Source: G963665545 sp963665545
GTDB taxonomy: Bacteria; Pseudomonadota; Gammaproteobacteria; Xanthomonadales; SZUA-36
Direction of reading: 5' to 3'
DNA length: 64,000 nt
Assembly: GCA_963665545.2 (NCBI GenBank)
Contig: CAXXKZ010000015.1
Location: 62,001 to 126,000 of the forward strand
Of this stretch, positions 50,890 through 59,672 are shown in pieces (positions within the stretch are counted from its first letter, which is position 1; every line of letters begins with the position of its first letter). Under the pieces are notes generated by a model that made no database searches, was not told the origin of the DNA, and saw only the letters and a list, made by a program, of their open reading frames with translations. Made by a program: the position numbers and the translations under genes.

Positions 50890-51828
50890 TCAGGAGGACG
50901 GAGTATCTTTACTTAAGGCTGCTTTGCCCAATTCGGCAATGCCGGCGATGCTGGACAGGATGCCAGTGGCTTCGAAAGGCAGCAGCAAGGTCTTGTTATT
51001 CGGGCCCTTGGCGAAATCGCTGAGTGCCTCAACATACTTCTGCGCGATAAAATAGTTAATCGCCTGCACCTCGCCGGAGGCAATGGCCTCCGACACCATT
51101 GTCGTGGCTTTGGCCTCGGCTTCGGCCAGACGTTCGCGGGCTTCAGCGTCCCTGAATGCGGCCTCCTTGCGCCCCTCTGCATCCAAAACGGCAGCGCGCT
51201 TATCGCCTTCAGCGCGCAATATTGAGGATTGGCGATGACCCTCTGCCTCGAGAATGGTCGCGCGCTTCTCGCGTTCGGCTTTCATCTGCCGCGCCATGGC
51301 ATCGACCAGATCCATCGGCGGCGAAATGTCTTTGATCTCAATGCGGGTGACCTTGATCCCCCATGGTGTGGTGGCCTCGTCGACCACCGACAGCAGGCGT
51401 GCGTTGATTTCATCGCGCTTGGACAATGACTCATCCAGGTCCATTGAACCCAGCACGGTACGAATATTGGTCACGGTCAGGTTGAGAATGGCATGTTCGA
51501 GGCGAAACACTTCGTAAGCCGCTTTGGCTGCGTCGAGGACTTGAAAAAAGACCACCCCATCGACGGTAAGCACTGCGTTGTCCTTGGAGATGACTTCTTG
51601 GGAGGGCACGTCCAGCACCCGCTCCATCATGTTGATCCTCTGTCCGATGCGGTTCACGAAGGGTAGGATCATGTGGAAGCCAGGTCGCAGTGTTGTTGTG
51701 TAGCGACCAAAGCGCTCCAGGGTGTATTCGTAGCCCTGCCTGACAATAACGACGGCTTTGCGGACTATGGTGACGCCCAGTATTGCGGCCACTACAGCCC
51801 AGATCAGTGGATTATCTAGCATGGTCAT
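50890..51828 (-). CDS. SPFH/Band 7 membrane protein (QmcA/stomatin-like)
   Basis: Membrane-anchored oligomeric scaffold protein of 312 residues. An N-terminal helix (LIWAVVAAILGVTIVRKAVVIV) precedes the Band 7 domain (GYEYTLERFGRYTTTLRPGFHMILPFVNRIGQRINMMERVLDVP, VDGVVFFQVLDAAKAAYEV, ITLVRTVLGSMDLDESLSKRDEIN-like). A long coiled coil rich in Ala/Glu/Arg (MKAEREKRATILEAEGHRQSSILRAEGDKRAAV) follows. The C-terminal part resembles QmcA/HflK-type proteins. It is co-transcribed with nfeD. The 206 bp to cmoA show no gene. Confidence 0.93.
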   Translation of the reverse strand: MTMLDNPLIWAVVAAILGVTIVRKAVVIVRQGYEYTLERFGRYTTTLRPGFHMILPFVNRIGQRINMMERVLDVPSQEVISKDNAVLTVDGVVFFQVLDAAKAAYEVFRLEHAILNLTVTNIRTVLGSMDLDESLSKRDEINARLLSVVDEATTPWGIKVTRIEIKDISPPMDLVDAMARQMKAEREKRATILEAEGHRQSSILRAEGDKRAAVLDAEGRKEAAFRDAEARERLAEAEAKATTMVSEAIASGEVQAINYFIAQKYVEALSDFAKGPNNKTLLLPFEATGILSSIAGIAELGKAALSKDTPSS

Positions 51829-52034
51829 CCATCCCTTTTGATTGACTTACGACCCAATTCTTCCCTAAATCCTGGTTGGGGCGAGTTGGGTGATTTCTCC
51901 CACCTCTAACATATCAGAAAGAGAGTGCGGTAGTGATGCGCCAGAAGTAATATTGATGTTTGCCACTATTTTCCGCCGCGAGCGGAGGTAGGGGAGGCAA
52001 ACGATGAGCAGGTCATGATGAGCGGGAGTGGGTT

Positions 52035-52775
52035 TTGAGCGAGCGGGATCAAATTTATCTTGGGCAGGGCAATGGCGATCACTGGGAGCCTGAGGATTTT
52101 GTTTTTGATGAGCGGGTGGTGAAAGTATTTCCTGACATGATTCGCCGATCGATACCCGGATACAACCTGGTGGTGCCGAATACGGCACTGTTGGCTCGGC
52201 GCTATGCGCAGGATGAGTCGGTTATTTATGATCTGGGCTGCTCACTGGGCGCGGTCACTGTGGCGATGCAACAGGCGGTTACCGCTCGGAATGTGCGCAT
52301 CGTGGCGGTGGATTCCTCGGCTGACATGCTCGAGAAGATGCGCTCGAGGATGGCCGATGGAGATGTGCCGATTCCGGTGGAACTGGTCTTGGGCGATATT
52401 TGTGATCTCGAGATCCACAATGCCTCGGTGGTGATTCTTAACTTCACCCTGCAATTCGTAGCGCCGGACTGCCGGGCTGCTTTGCTGCACAACATCGTGG
52501 CAGGCCTCAGGCCAGGGGGTGTGTTGGTGCTATCGGAGAAACTGGCTTTTTCTTCATCGCGGGAGGATTCGTTGCAGAGCCAATGGCATCATGACTTCAA
52601 GCGTGCGCAGGGCTACTCGAACCTGGAAATTGCGGCCAAACGCGATGCGCTTGAGAAGGTCATGCAGCCTGATACCGCGCCCCACCATCTGTCACGCCTG
52701 GAGCAAGCTGGATTTGGTGAATGTTATTGCTGGATGCAGTGCTTCAATTTCGCTTCATTTGTCGCAATCAAGTGA
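52035..52775 (+). CDS. cmoA: Carboxy-S-adenosyl-L-methionine synthase CmoA
   Basis: Makes carboxy-SAM from SAM and prephenate for the cmo5U34 tRNA modification. The TTG at 52035 has GGGAG upstream and gives the usual start MSERDQIY. Family marks are FVFDERVVKVFPDMIRRSIPGY, the SAM motif IYDLGCSLGAVTVAMQQAV, VDSSADMLEKMR, and NFTLQFVAPDCRAALLHNIVAGLRPGGVLVLSEKL. The 246 residues are the normal length. It is followed after 12 bp by cmoB, together making the complete cmo pair. Confidence 0.95.
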   Translation: MSERDQIYLGQGNGDHWEPEDFVFDERVVKVFPDMIRRSIPGYNLVVPNTALLARRYAQDESVIYDLGCSLGAVTVAMQQAVTARNVRIVAVDSSADMLEKMRSRMADGDVPIPVELVLGDICDLEIHNASVVILNFTLQFVAPDCRAALLHNIVAGLRPGGVLVLSEKLAFSSSREDSLQSQWHHDFKRAQGYSNLEIAAKRDALEKVMQPDTAPHHLSRLEQAGFGECYCWMQCFNFASFVAIK

Positions 52776-52787
52776 GGTCGGTCTGCC

Positions 52788-53753
52788 GTGATTCCTGCGC
52801 TTGTACAATCCGGGCTCAATGATTTGAGGCAATTGGCCGGGGAAGATAAGTGGCTGATTAATGCCTGTGAAATTGCGCAGGATGAACTTGGAAACCTGCG
52901 CCATGGTGACTTGCCTCGCTGGTGTCGCGCCCTCGCCAATCTTCCACCCTGCAAACAACAGGCTTGCCTGGACCTGCCGGCACCATTGCTGGGGCCACGC
53001 GTGGCCGACCCGGAGCGCTTGCGGGAGGTACTGATGGAGTTGCACCCCTGGCGCAAAGGCCCTTTGTGTCTGGGCGGCCTGGAGATCGATACCGAATGGC
53101 GTTCTGACTGGAAGTGGAACCGCATTGCGCCCCACCTCGACCTCGATGGCGGCTCGGTGCTTGATATCGGTTGTGGCAACGGCTACTTCGGTTGGCGGAT
53201 GCTGGGCGCAGGCGCAGATCTGGTGGTGGGCATAGATCCGACATTGGTCTTCGTCATGCAGTGGGCGGCGTCGCGCCATTTCGCAGGTGACTTGGCCAAT
53301 TTTGTTCTGCCGCTGAAGGTCCAGCAGTTGGCGGCTGGCCAAAACAGTTTTGACTGGGTGTTTTCAATGGGGGTGTTGTATCACCGGCGTGATCACATGG
53401 CGCATTTGCAGAGGATATTGTCTCTGCTGCAACCCAACGGCACCCTGGTATTGGAAACTCTGGTGCTGCCGAATGATAACCGGGCGACGATGTTGGTTCC
53501 CTCGAGCCGCTATGCGCGCATGCGCAATGTATGGGCCGTGCCGGCGACGGGCGAGGTAATGAAATGGCTCGTCGCCGCTGGCTTTGGAGAGGCGCATCTT
53601 TTGGATGTCACCCCCACCACCGGCGAGGAGCAAAGAACCACTGAGTGGATGCGATTTGATTCATTGGAAAGGTCATTGGATTCTGACAATCCCCATCTGA
53701 CCGTGGAAGGCCATCCTGCACCACGGCGCGCCATATTCCTGGCGCGCCGCTGA
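52788..53753 (+). CDS. cmoB: tRNA U34 carboxymethyltransferase CmoB
   Basis: Transfers the carboxymethyl group of carboxy-SAM to 5-hydroxyuridine at tRNA position 34. The start is GTG at 52788. Family marks are LHPWRKGPLCLGGLEIDTEWRSDWKWNRI, the Rossmann motif VLDIGCGNGYFGWRMLGAGADLVVGIDPT, FDWVFSMGVLYHRRDHMAHL and YARMRNVWAVPATGEVMKWL, then a C-terminal RTTEWMRFDSL. At 321 residues it is typical. It lies directly behind cmoA. Confidence 0.95.
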   Translation: MIPALVQSGLNDLRQLAGEDKWLINACEIAQDELGNLRHGDLPRWCRALANLPPCKQQACLDLPAPLLGPRVADPERLREVLMELHPWRKGPLCLGGLEIDTEWRSDWKWNRIAPHLDLDGGSVLDIGCGNGYFGWRMLGAGADLVVGIDPTLVFVMQWAASRHFAGDLANFVLPLKVQQLAAGQNSFDWVFSMGVLYHRRDHMAHLQRILSLLQPNGTLVLETLVLPNDNRATMLVPSSRYARMRNVWAVPATGEVMKWLVAAGFGEAHLLDVTPTTGEEQRTTEWMRFDSLERSLDSDNPHLTVEGHPAPRRAIFLARR

Positions 53754-53781
53754 TCTGCAGTCGTGCTTGCGCCTGGAACGC

Positions 53782-54213
53782 TTAGCTTGTCGAGTCGTTG
53801 GCTTCGGCACAATCCTGTTCGGGATGCCTTCGTCGCGGGTGTTTGCGCGCCATGGCCATGCGTTCGGATTTGAACGTTTCGAGCTCCTGCAGTTGATTCT
53901 CGTCGAGGATCGCCGCCACCTGGTCCCTGGCGTCACTCAGGATCACGCAGATCTCGGGCATGAGCTGCTCCCGTGTTCGGTCCCTGATCGCGCCCACGTC
54001 TGCCTCGGTAGCCTCGAATACTTCCAGCAGCTGAACGATCTGTTCGGAGGTCATGTCGATAACCTCGCTCATGCGCAGTACGCCTTGTTCGGGGCTGGCT
54101 GGGCCACGGTGGGCATCTGTGCCGGGCGCGCCGTGATCAAATGATTCAGCGAGCAATAGTGGGCTCAACAGAGCCAGGGCAAGCGTGTAGAGGAGGTAAG
54201 TCTTGTGCTTCAT
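53782..54213 (-). CDS. Periplasmic Spy/CpxP-like protein
   Basis: Exported small helical protein of 143 residues. A signal peptide (YLLYTLALALLSPLLLAES) is followed by an all-alpha region (DMTSEQIVQLLEVFEATEADVGAIRDRTREQ, DARDQVAAILDENQLQELETFKSERMAMARKH) resembling the Spy/CpxP fold, with an ILDENQLQEL stretch in the LTxxQ position. The tail is basic. Relatives bind unfolded protein or dampen CpxA-type kinases. It diverges from the histidine kinase gene across about 200 bp, which suggests that it is a target or an inhibitor of that kinase. Confidence 0.72.
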   Translation of the reverse strand: MKHKTYLLYTLALALLSPLLLAESFDHGAPGTDAHRGPASPEQGVLRMSEVIDMTSEQIVQLLEVFEATEADVGAIRDRTREQLMPEICVILSDARDQVAAILDENQLQELETFKSERMAMARKHPRRRHPEQDCAEANDSTS

Positions 54214-54412
54214 AATTTATCCTGCTGGTATCAGTGTGAGGCTACATAGTGCTGCCCAAATACAGGGTAAATGTGGAGAAAATGCGAATTTTTCGTCAAA
54301 TCAGGGAATGGCCCTTGATCCGGCGTGCAATGGCAGGGCAGGATAGTAGACTCCGTCCCGGAAATGGCGCAGATTCATGGGGGAGGAGCCGAAACCCACC
54401 CCTACACCATAA

Positions 54413-55939
54413 ATGAAATCATTATTCATCAAAATGATGCTGGCCCTGATCGTCACAGCGGTGCTGTCGCTTTTGATCGTCACGGTTGTCACTCGGGCTT
54501 CGCTTGAGAGTGGTCTCAGCGAATTCCTGGAGCGTCAGGAGGCGCGACAGCTGAGCAACTTTGTGCTGATGCTGGCGGAGGTCTATCGACGCAATGATGG
54601 CTGGACCTCGCTGGCCGGCAACGAATCCCGCTGGAACAGCCTGCTCGAAGTCACCCGACCGGAAGCGAGGCCAGAGGGCAGACCCGGGGACATTAGGGAC
54701 GGCAGATCGGGCCGGCCCGGCGCGGCGCAACGCGATTTTCGCCCGCGCAGGCGTTGCGTTCCGCCTCCGCGTCAGGGCGAAAACCGACCGGACCCGGGCG
54801 ACACACCGTCGCCCATTCGGCAGCGCGGTGACGGCCGGCCACCGAACCATGACCGGTTGCGATTTCGCGAGCGCCTGTTTTTGCTGGACAAGGATTTTGA
54901 GCGAATTGTCGGCGCAATCCCCAGCGAGCTGGATGTGCACATGGCGGCCATTGACGTTGACGGTGAAACCGTCGGCTGGCTGGGTTTCGAACCACCTTCG
55001 ATTACTCTGATACCCGAGGCCGTCATCTTTCTTTCCCAACAACGGCAGAGCGCGCGCCTGTCGCTAATTGCGGCCCTGATATTGGCCACAGTTGTTGCCT
55101 TCTTTTTGGCCCGTCACCTCAGCCGCCCGGTACATCAGCTGGCCGACACAGTCAGGCGTTTGTCGACAGGCGACTATGCAGCCCGCACCGATGTCAGCTC
55201 CAAAGATGAGATCGGCCTGCTCGCCTGCGATGTTAATTCTCTGGCCGACACGCTCGACAAGGCGGAGCAATTGCGCCAGCGCTGGATGGCCGAAGTAGCC
55301 CACGAGCTGCGCACGCCCATTGCAATTCTCAAAGGAGAACTGGAGGCGCTCGGTGACGGCGTTCGCCAGCCCGACGTTGCCAGCCTGATGTCCCTGCGTG
55401 ATGAAGTGGATCACCTTGCCGGCCTGGTTGATGATCTGCAAATGCTTGCGCTCAGTGATTCTGGCGCCTTGCGCTTTGACATGCAGCCGATCGATCTCAG
55501 TGGGTTGGTGCGCAGTGAAGCGGACGTATACCGTCCCAGGTATGCAGCGCGGGAAATGGCCCTGGAACTGCGCGTCGATGAAGGAATTGCGATCGATGGA
55601 GACGTCATGCGCTTGCGCCAGTTGCTGCACAATTTGCTGGAAAATTCTCTGCGCTATACCCACGCGCCCGGCCGCGTCGAACTGGGCCTGTCGGGCGACC
55701 GTCATGCTGCCATCATTTGGCTGGAAGATTCTGAACCGGGCCTGTCGGGGAGTCAGCTAAAGCGCTTGTTCGATCGCTTCTATCGTGCTGATGAAAGCCG
55801 CAATCGCGCGGCGGGAGGCAGCGGTCTGGGCCTTGCCATATGCCGCAGAATCGTGGAGGCGCATGGCGGCACCATCAGCGCGACCGACAGCCGCCTGGGC
55901 GGCGTGAGCATGCGGATTTCCTTGCCGCGCAATCCCTAA
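54413..55939 (+). CDS. Two-component sensor histidine kinase (BaeS/CpxA-like), no adjacent response regulator
   Basis: Membrane kinase of 508 residues. TM1 (ALIVTAVLSLLIVTVV) and TM2 (LIAALILATVVAFFLA, near 217-232) bound a periplasmic sensor. About residues 80-148 of the sensor are an unusual Arg/Pro/Gly-rich insert (RPEARPEGRPGDIRDGR, PPPRQGENRPDPGDTPSP). HAMP (HLSRPVHQLADTVRRL), HisKA with EVAHELRTPIAILKGEL (His near 296) and HATPase_c with NLLENSLRYT and GSGLGLAICRRIV are complete, so it should autophosphorylate. No response regulator gene follows or precedes it; the next gene is DUF2845. The divergent Spy-like gene may be part of the same envelope-stress circuit. Confidence 0.9.
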   Translation: MKSLFIKMMLALIVTAVLSLLIVTVVTRASLESGLSEFLERQEARQLSNFVLMLAEVYRRNDGWTSLAGNESRWNSLLEVTRPEARPEGRPGDIRDGRSGRPGAAQRDFRPRRRCVPPPRQGENRPDPGDTPSPIRQRGDGRPPNHDRLRFRERLFLLDKDFERIVGAIPSELDVHMAAIDVDGETVGWLGFEPPSITLIPEAVIFLSQQRQSARLSLIAALILATVVAFFLARHLSRPVHQLADTVRRLSTGDYAARTDVSSKDEIGLLACDVNSLADTLDKAEQLRQRWMAEVAHELRTPIAILKGELEALGDGVRQPDVASLMSLRDEVDHLAGLVDDLQMLALSDSGALRFDMQPIDLSGLVRSEADVYRPRYAAREMALELRVDEGIAIDGDVMRLRQLLHNLLENSLRYTHAPGRVELGLSGDRHAAIIWLEDSEPGLSGSQLKRLFDRFYRADESRNRAAGGSGLGLAICRRIVEAHGGTISATDSRLGGVSMRISLPRNP

Positions 55940-55976
55940 AATACGCTGCAGGCGCCGGTGCCCCGGCGCTTAATCA

Positions 55977-56012
55977 AAGGTGCCCGCCAAGGTGCTTGCC
56001 AGGGTGCTTGCC
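55977..56012. repeat. Three tandem 12-bp repeats
   Basis: AAGGTGCCCGCC, AAGGTGCTTGCC and AGGGTGCTTGCC follow one another in the 175-bp gap after the kinase. Just upstream, GCGCCGG/CCGGCGC (about 55952-55969) can form a hairpin that may end kinase transcription; no T-run follows. Confidence 0.55.
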
Positions 56013-56114
56013 TGAATGCACGAACATTTCCTACGCGAAGTCGGGCACGCGTCCTATGCCAGGAAATGGATGCATGGGGCACACTAAAGGGCAAGTTTCA
56101 GGAGGGGTTAGAAC

Positions 56115-56432
56115 ATGGTGAATCGGATGCATCAAAGTCTTTTGGCCATGATGCTGGTCAGTCTCCACGCCATCGCGGGGGAGGCGTGGGCGGCCGACAG
56201 TTTCAGGTGTGGCAACAAGGTCATTCGAACCGGCGATTTGCCGGGCGACGTGCTGGCGCGCTGTGGCGAGCCGCTGTACCGCGATCGGGGGTACGCAGAC
56301 GGGCTCAAGGACAGTAAGAACAAAAGCGTCAGGGTTGAGCGTTGGTACTACAAGAACAGCGAGCGCAGTCTCGGCCGCATCGTGCTGATCTACCAGGGCC
56401 GGGTGGCGGGCATCGAAACCGGGGCCCGGTAA
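56115..56432 (+). CDS. DUF2845 domain-containing exported protein
   Basis: Small exported protein of 105 residues. A signal peptide (SLLAMMLVSLHAIAGEAWAAD) is followed by the DUF2845 pattern FRCGNKVIRTGDLPGDVLARCGEPLYRDRGY, then VERWYYKNSERSLGRIVLIYQGRVAGIETG. Two Cys in the mature part could form a disulfide. A strong ribosome-binding site (CAGGAGGGG) precedes the ATG at 56115. The function is unknown. It follows the kinase gene but is separated by a possible hairpin terminator. Confidence 0.85.
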   Translation: MVNRMHQSLLAMMLVSLHAIAGEAWAADSFRCGNKVIRTGDLPGDVLARCGEPLYRDRGYADGLKDSKNKSVRVERWYYKNSERSLGRIVLIYQGRVAGIETGAR

Positions 56433-56569
56433 GTGCTTCCGGCCCAAGCGGAACCATACTTTTCCCAGATCGAAAAGAGTGCTTCCGACCCTGATTGTCT
56501 GCAGCGACCACTGTGGCGCCTCGAAGGTCGGCAGGATGTTGCCCGCTACCTCAATCAACGGCCAACCCA

Positions 56570-57817
56570 TCAATCGGTTTGCTCGACACCCGTAATCAAT
56601 CTCGCGCCACGGCCATAAGTGACGTACTCCCACAGCCAGCGGATGGACACCACCAAAGGGCTGGACACACCAACAAGAAAATGGATATGGGCAATGCCCC
56701 ATATCCACCAGGCGAGCCTGCCGGTTATTTTGTAACGTGGAAACTCGATGATCGCCGAGCTGCGTCCGATGGTCGCCAGATGACCGGCATGCCGGTAGTT
56801 AAAAACCTGCGCGGCTGGTTTGCCAGCGATTCTCTTCGCAATCAGGCCCGCCACGAACCGGCCCTGCTGTTTGGCGGCTGGTGCAATACCGGGAACAGGT
56901 TCTCCCCCTTCAGTCGTCACCGCTGCTGCATCACCGATAACAAATATTCTGGAATCTTTTTTTATCGACAGATCCGACCGAACGAATACTCTACCGACCT
57001 TATCGGTTTCTTCGTCCAGCCACATACCGACCGGTGAGGCGGCTACACCTGCCGCCCAAATAACGGTCGCAACGGCTATGGCTTCGTCACCAATCCTCAC
57101 CCCTTCCTCATCACAATGTGTCACTGGTGTGCCGAGGCGAACTTCAATGCCAAGCCTTTCTAGTGACTCGCGGGCGTAGTCAGATAAAGATTCATGCAAA
57201 TAGGGCAGCAGGCGCGGACCGGCTTCGACCAGTGTGATCCTGGCGCTGCGCGGATCAATGTGTCGAAAGTCAGCAGCAAGTGTGTGCTGCGCGAGTTCGG
57301 CGATGGTGCCCGCAAGCTCGACACCGGTGGGTCCGCCACCGACGATGACAAAGCGTAGCAAACGATCTCTTGCTACGTCATCGTCAGCCATCTCCGCTTG
57401 CTCAAAGGCTGTAAGAATGCGTCGACGAATATGTGTGGCATCGTCAATGCTCTTCAGGCCGGGGGCCATCGCTTCCCAGTCCTGGTGTCCGAAATACGAG
57501 TGGCTGGAGCCGGTTGCAATGATGAGATAGTCGAAGGTCACGGAGTCTTTCTTCAAGATGACTTCATGCCGGCCAACATCGATGTCCATCACCTCATCCA
57601 GTAGCACCGATGTGTTTTTCTGGCGACTCAAGATGGAGCGAATGGGCCAGGCGATGTCTGATGGTGCCAGGCCGGCGGTGGCAACCTGATACAGCAATGG
57701 CTGAAACAGGTGATAGTTGTGCCGGTCGATCACCGTAACGTCCGCCGCAACACCCGCCAGCTTCTTAGCAGCGAACAATCCGCCAAACCCGGCGCCGAGG
57801 ATTACAATGCGTGGCAT
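56570..57817 (-). CDS. Type II NADH dehydrogenase (NDH-2 family FAD oxidoreductase)
   Basis: Non-proton-pumping NADH:quinone oxidoreductase of 415 residues at the inner membrane. FAD-binding GAGFGGLFAAKKL opens the protein, followed by VIDRHNYHLFQPLLYQVATAGLAPSDIAWPIR, characteristic of NDH-2. The second dinucleotide fold is IVGGGPTGVELAGTIAEL (near 159). VIWAAGVAASPVGMWL, RIFVIGDAAAV and PGIAPAAKQQGRFVA complete the FAD site. The C-terminal amphipathic and hydrophobic region (GRLAWWIWGIAHIHFLVGVSSPLVV) provides membrane attachment. It stands alone, converging on the DUF2845 gene. Confidence 0.92.
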   Translation of the reverse strand: MPRIVILGAGFGGLFAAKKLAGVAADVTVIDRHNYHLFQPLLYQVATAGLAPSDIAWPIRSILSRQKNTSVLLDEVMDIDVGRHEVILKKDSVTFDYLIIATGSSHSYFGHQDWEAMAPGLKSIDDATHIRRRILTAFEQAEMADDDVARDRLLRFVIVGGGPTGVELAGTIAELAQHTLAADFRHIDPRSARITLVEAGPRLLPYLHESLSDYARESLERLGIEVRLGTPVTHCDEEGVRIGDEAIAVATVIWAAGVAASPVGMWLDEETDKVGRVFVRSDLSIKKDSRIFVIGDAAAVTTEGGEPVPGIAPAAKQQGRFVAGLIAKRIAGKPAAQVFNYRHAGHLATIGRSSAIIEFPRYKITGRLAWWIWGIAHIHFLVGVSSPLVVSIRWLWEYVTYGRGARLITGVEQTD

Positions 57818-57954
57818 ATGGATAGTCTATCGAAAAAGACAGGAGATTCCGCGCAACCAATGGCGGCAATCTGCCCGTTAGCCACTATACTAATGTCAGC
57901 AGCAAGACCTGCGGTCACGCCAATTCTTGCAACCACCGTCCGAACTGGTGCGTA

Positions 57955-58245
57955 ATGACGAAAGATCTCGCCGAGTTTCAGGCTCAAGCGATTGCACGTG
58001 GATACACACATGATTTTGGTATTGACGTTAAGCCGGGGCCAGCTGATATTGCTATCGAACTTCGCATCGTGGAATACGTGGCCTTTGATGGTGGCACGGA
58101 TCCCGGTGATGACGTGACCATGTACCTGATTCAATCGACAAGTGGCCTGAAAGGCTATCTGATACTTCCCGACAGCTTTCATACCGACCCGCGTAAGGCT
58201 GCCCTTATCGATGCGTTACTCAGCAAGTGGCGGGTCAACCATTGA
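57955..58245 (+). CDS. Small conserved protein (about 96 residues), function unknown
   Basis: Short cytosolic protein with the pattern ARGYTHDFGIDVKPG, VEYVAFDGGTDPGDDVTMYLIQSTSGLKGYLI and SFHTDPRKAALIDALL. It recalls a family of about 100-residue proteins sometimes mislabelled phosphoribosylpyrophosphate synthetase in databases, which start with a GYxxDF motif and end in a helical segment. No catalytic motif of true PRPP synthetases is present. No clear ribosome-binding site precedes the ATG at 57955. It lies 137 bp from the divergent NDH-2 start and converges on the lactonase gene with 7 bp between stops. Confidence 0.6.
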   Translation: MTKDLAEFQAQAIARGYTHDFGIDVKPGPADIAIELRIVEYVAFDGGTDPGDDVTMYLIQSTSGLKGYLILPDSFHTDPRKAALIDALLSKWRVNH

Positions 58246-58252
58246 TCCCCAT

Positions 58253-59437
58253 TCAATTCTTGAGTATAGGCGTAGCGAATGTCAGGATGTGCCCTGGGTT
58301 TTCAATCATGATGCGATTTATGTCTTCCTTACTGGCACCCATACGACGGAGGTAAGGGAGAAAATATCGATGCACAAAGGTGTAGCCGTGGCCTCCATAC
58401 TTACGCAATTGAATCTTGGAATACACATCATGGGAAACCAATATACGCCTCCCAAACCCCTCCCGAATCAGTGTGAGGATGCCCTCGGCAACAGCTCGAT
58501 CGTCAAGTACATCCTCAACCACATTTGATTCACGGTAGCCAAGCAGATCAAACTCCAGGTAAATGCCACGGGCAGCTAGCGCCATCAGGTAATCGAGATC
58601 GCGCGTTATCGCGGCATGGACGTGTCCAACAATCACTCGATCCATGGGCATTCCCTCCTCCGCGAGAATATCCAGGGGTGTGAAAGGATCCCCGGGCGCG
58701 AAGAAGGTGTGCAGGGAGATCGATGAACCGGTAGCAAGTGCGGCTCTTGCCGCTGCGCGCACAGACTTGATTTCCCGTAATGTCATTGGCATGTCCGGCA
58801 GTTGCGCCTCTGCACCCACTTCACCGATGATGCCAGCGCGAATACCCGTCAAGCCTATCCCAACAGTGATGTCACGAACAATTTGGGCAGCAAGGTCATT
58901 GATGGAGCGTTCTGTCACGTCATCCGGCATCCATTCATCCAGGTACCAACCGGTCCCCATGATGATCGGAACGCCGGTTTGCATCGAGACTCGGTGCAGC
59001 TGTTCGGGGCTGCGATTCAGTCCGATACTCGATACCTCGACGATTGCACCACCGCCGAGTTCACGGTAGGCATTTATTTCCTCAGCCGCGACCAACTCGT
59101 CGTCCAGGACCAATGCTTCTGCGTTCTGTGGCCAACCAAGTTCAAGTTGTGCATAAATATCGGGCGTAAGCGGTCGCGACCACAATTCGAGTCGAGAAGG
59201 TGTATCGGGATAGGGAGCGATCCCTGAAGTCTGCCACTTTTCAGGCTTATCGAGGGATAACCGATTGTCGATAAAGATGTGCTCATGCATGAGGGTAGGT
59301 CCGAGTGTTACCGGATCGACAGGACCATTAACCGTTAATACTTTTCCTGTGAGGTCGGGTACTGCAGGCGACTCTGTAGTGTTACCAACCGCCCATACAG
59401 CTAAGGAGATCAGCAGGAAAGCGATTAATCCTGTCAT
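58253..59437 (-). CDS. Exported phosphotriesterase-family protein (lactonase/PTE-like)
   Basis: Binuclear metal hydrolase of the phosphotriesterase superfamily. I start at the ATG at 59437, giving an N-terminal signal/anchor (LIAFLLISLAVWAV); the frame is open to 59524. Metal-site motifs are in order: LMHEHIF (HxH near 50), GIIGEVG (near 203), SLHTFFAPG, VIVGHVHAA and LVSHDVYSK. A Glu replaces the bridging carbamylated Lys of classical phosphotriesterase, as in the Php-like subgroup. It could hydrolyse lactones or phosphoesters; substrate unknown. It is the first of several minus-strand genes up to 63981. Confidence 0.87.
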   Translation of the reverse strand: MTGLIAFLLISLAVWAVGNTTESPAVPDLTGKVLTVNGPVDPVTLGPTLMHEHIFIDNRLSLDKPEKWQTSGIAPYPDTPSRLELWSRPLTPDIYAQLELGWPQNAEALVLDDELVAAEEINAYRELGGGAIVEVSSIGLNRSPEQLHRVSMQTGVPIIMGTGWYLDEWMPDDVTERSINDLAAQIVRDITVGIGLTGIRAGIIGEVGAEAQLPDMPMTLREIKSVRAAARAALATGSSISLHTFFAPGDPFTPLDILAEEGMPMDRVIVGHVHAAITRDLDYLMALAARGIYLEFDLLGYRESNVVEDVLDDRAVAEGILTLIREGFGRRILVSHDVYSKIQLRKYGGHGYTFVHRYFLPYLRRMGASKEDINRIMIENPGHILTFATPILKN

Positions 59438-59638
59438 GGATTTCCCGGTGGATTGAACAGGTCTATTTATGTGGCTACTCCTGGCGGCTGCGGACTTTGT
59501 TATTCGTTTTGTGTGACGATACAAAGCTTATCATGGGCCCGAAATCGATCAGTATTGACGCTCGATGTAACCCAAAGGCGCCAATTGGATAGTCTGAGTC
59601 GACATGATCATCTGTGATTCGTCATGCTTTATGTTTGT

Positions 59639-59670
59639 CACTCCCTGCGGGAATCGAACCCGCGGTACCG
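59639..59670 (-). other. tRNA 3'-end-like fragment (T-arm)
   Basis: On the minus strand GCGGGTTCGATTCCCGC (59663-59647) is a perfect five-pair T-stem with a standard T-loop, followed by AGGGAGT as for an acceptor strand. No matching 5' acceptor, D-arm or CCA is found within the needed distance, so it is not a full tRNA. It may be the remnant of an attachment site left by an integrated element. It lies directly after the amidase stop. Confidence 0.4.
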
Positions 59671-59672
59671 CT

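Noticed and set aside
55940..56114. A CRISPR-like array at the 12-bp tandem repeats
   Set aside because: Only three 12-bp units with no spacers; simple tandem repetition.
57955..58245. True phosphoribosylpyrophosphate synthetase
   Set aside because: Too short and without the PRPP-binding loop; only a resemblance to a mislabelled small-protein family.
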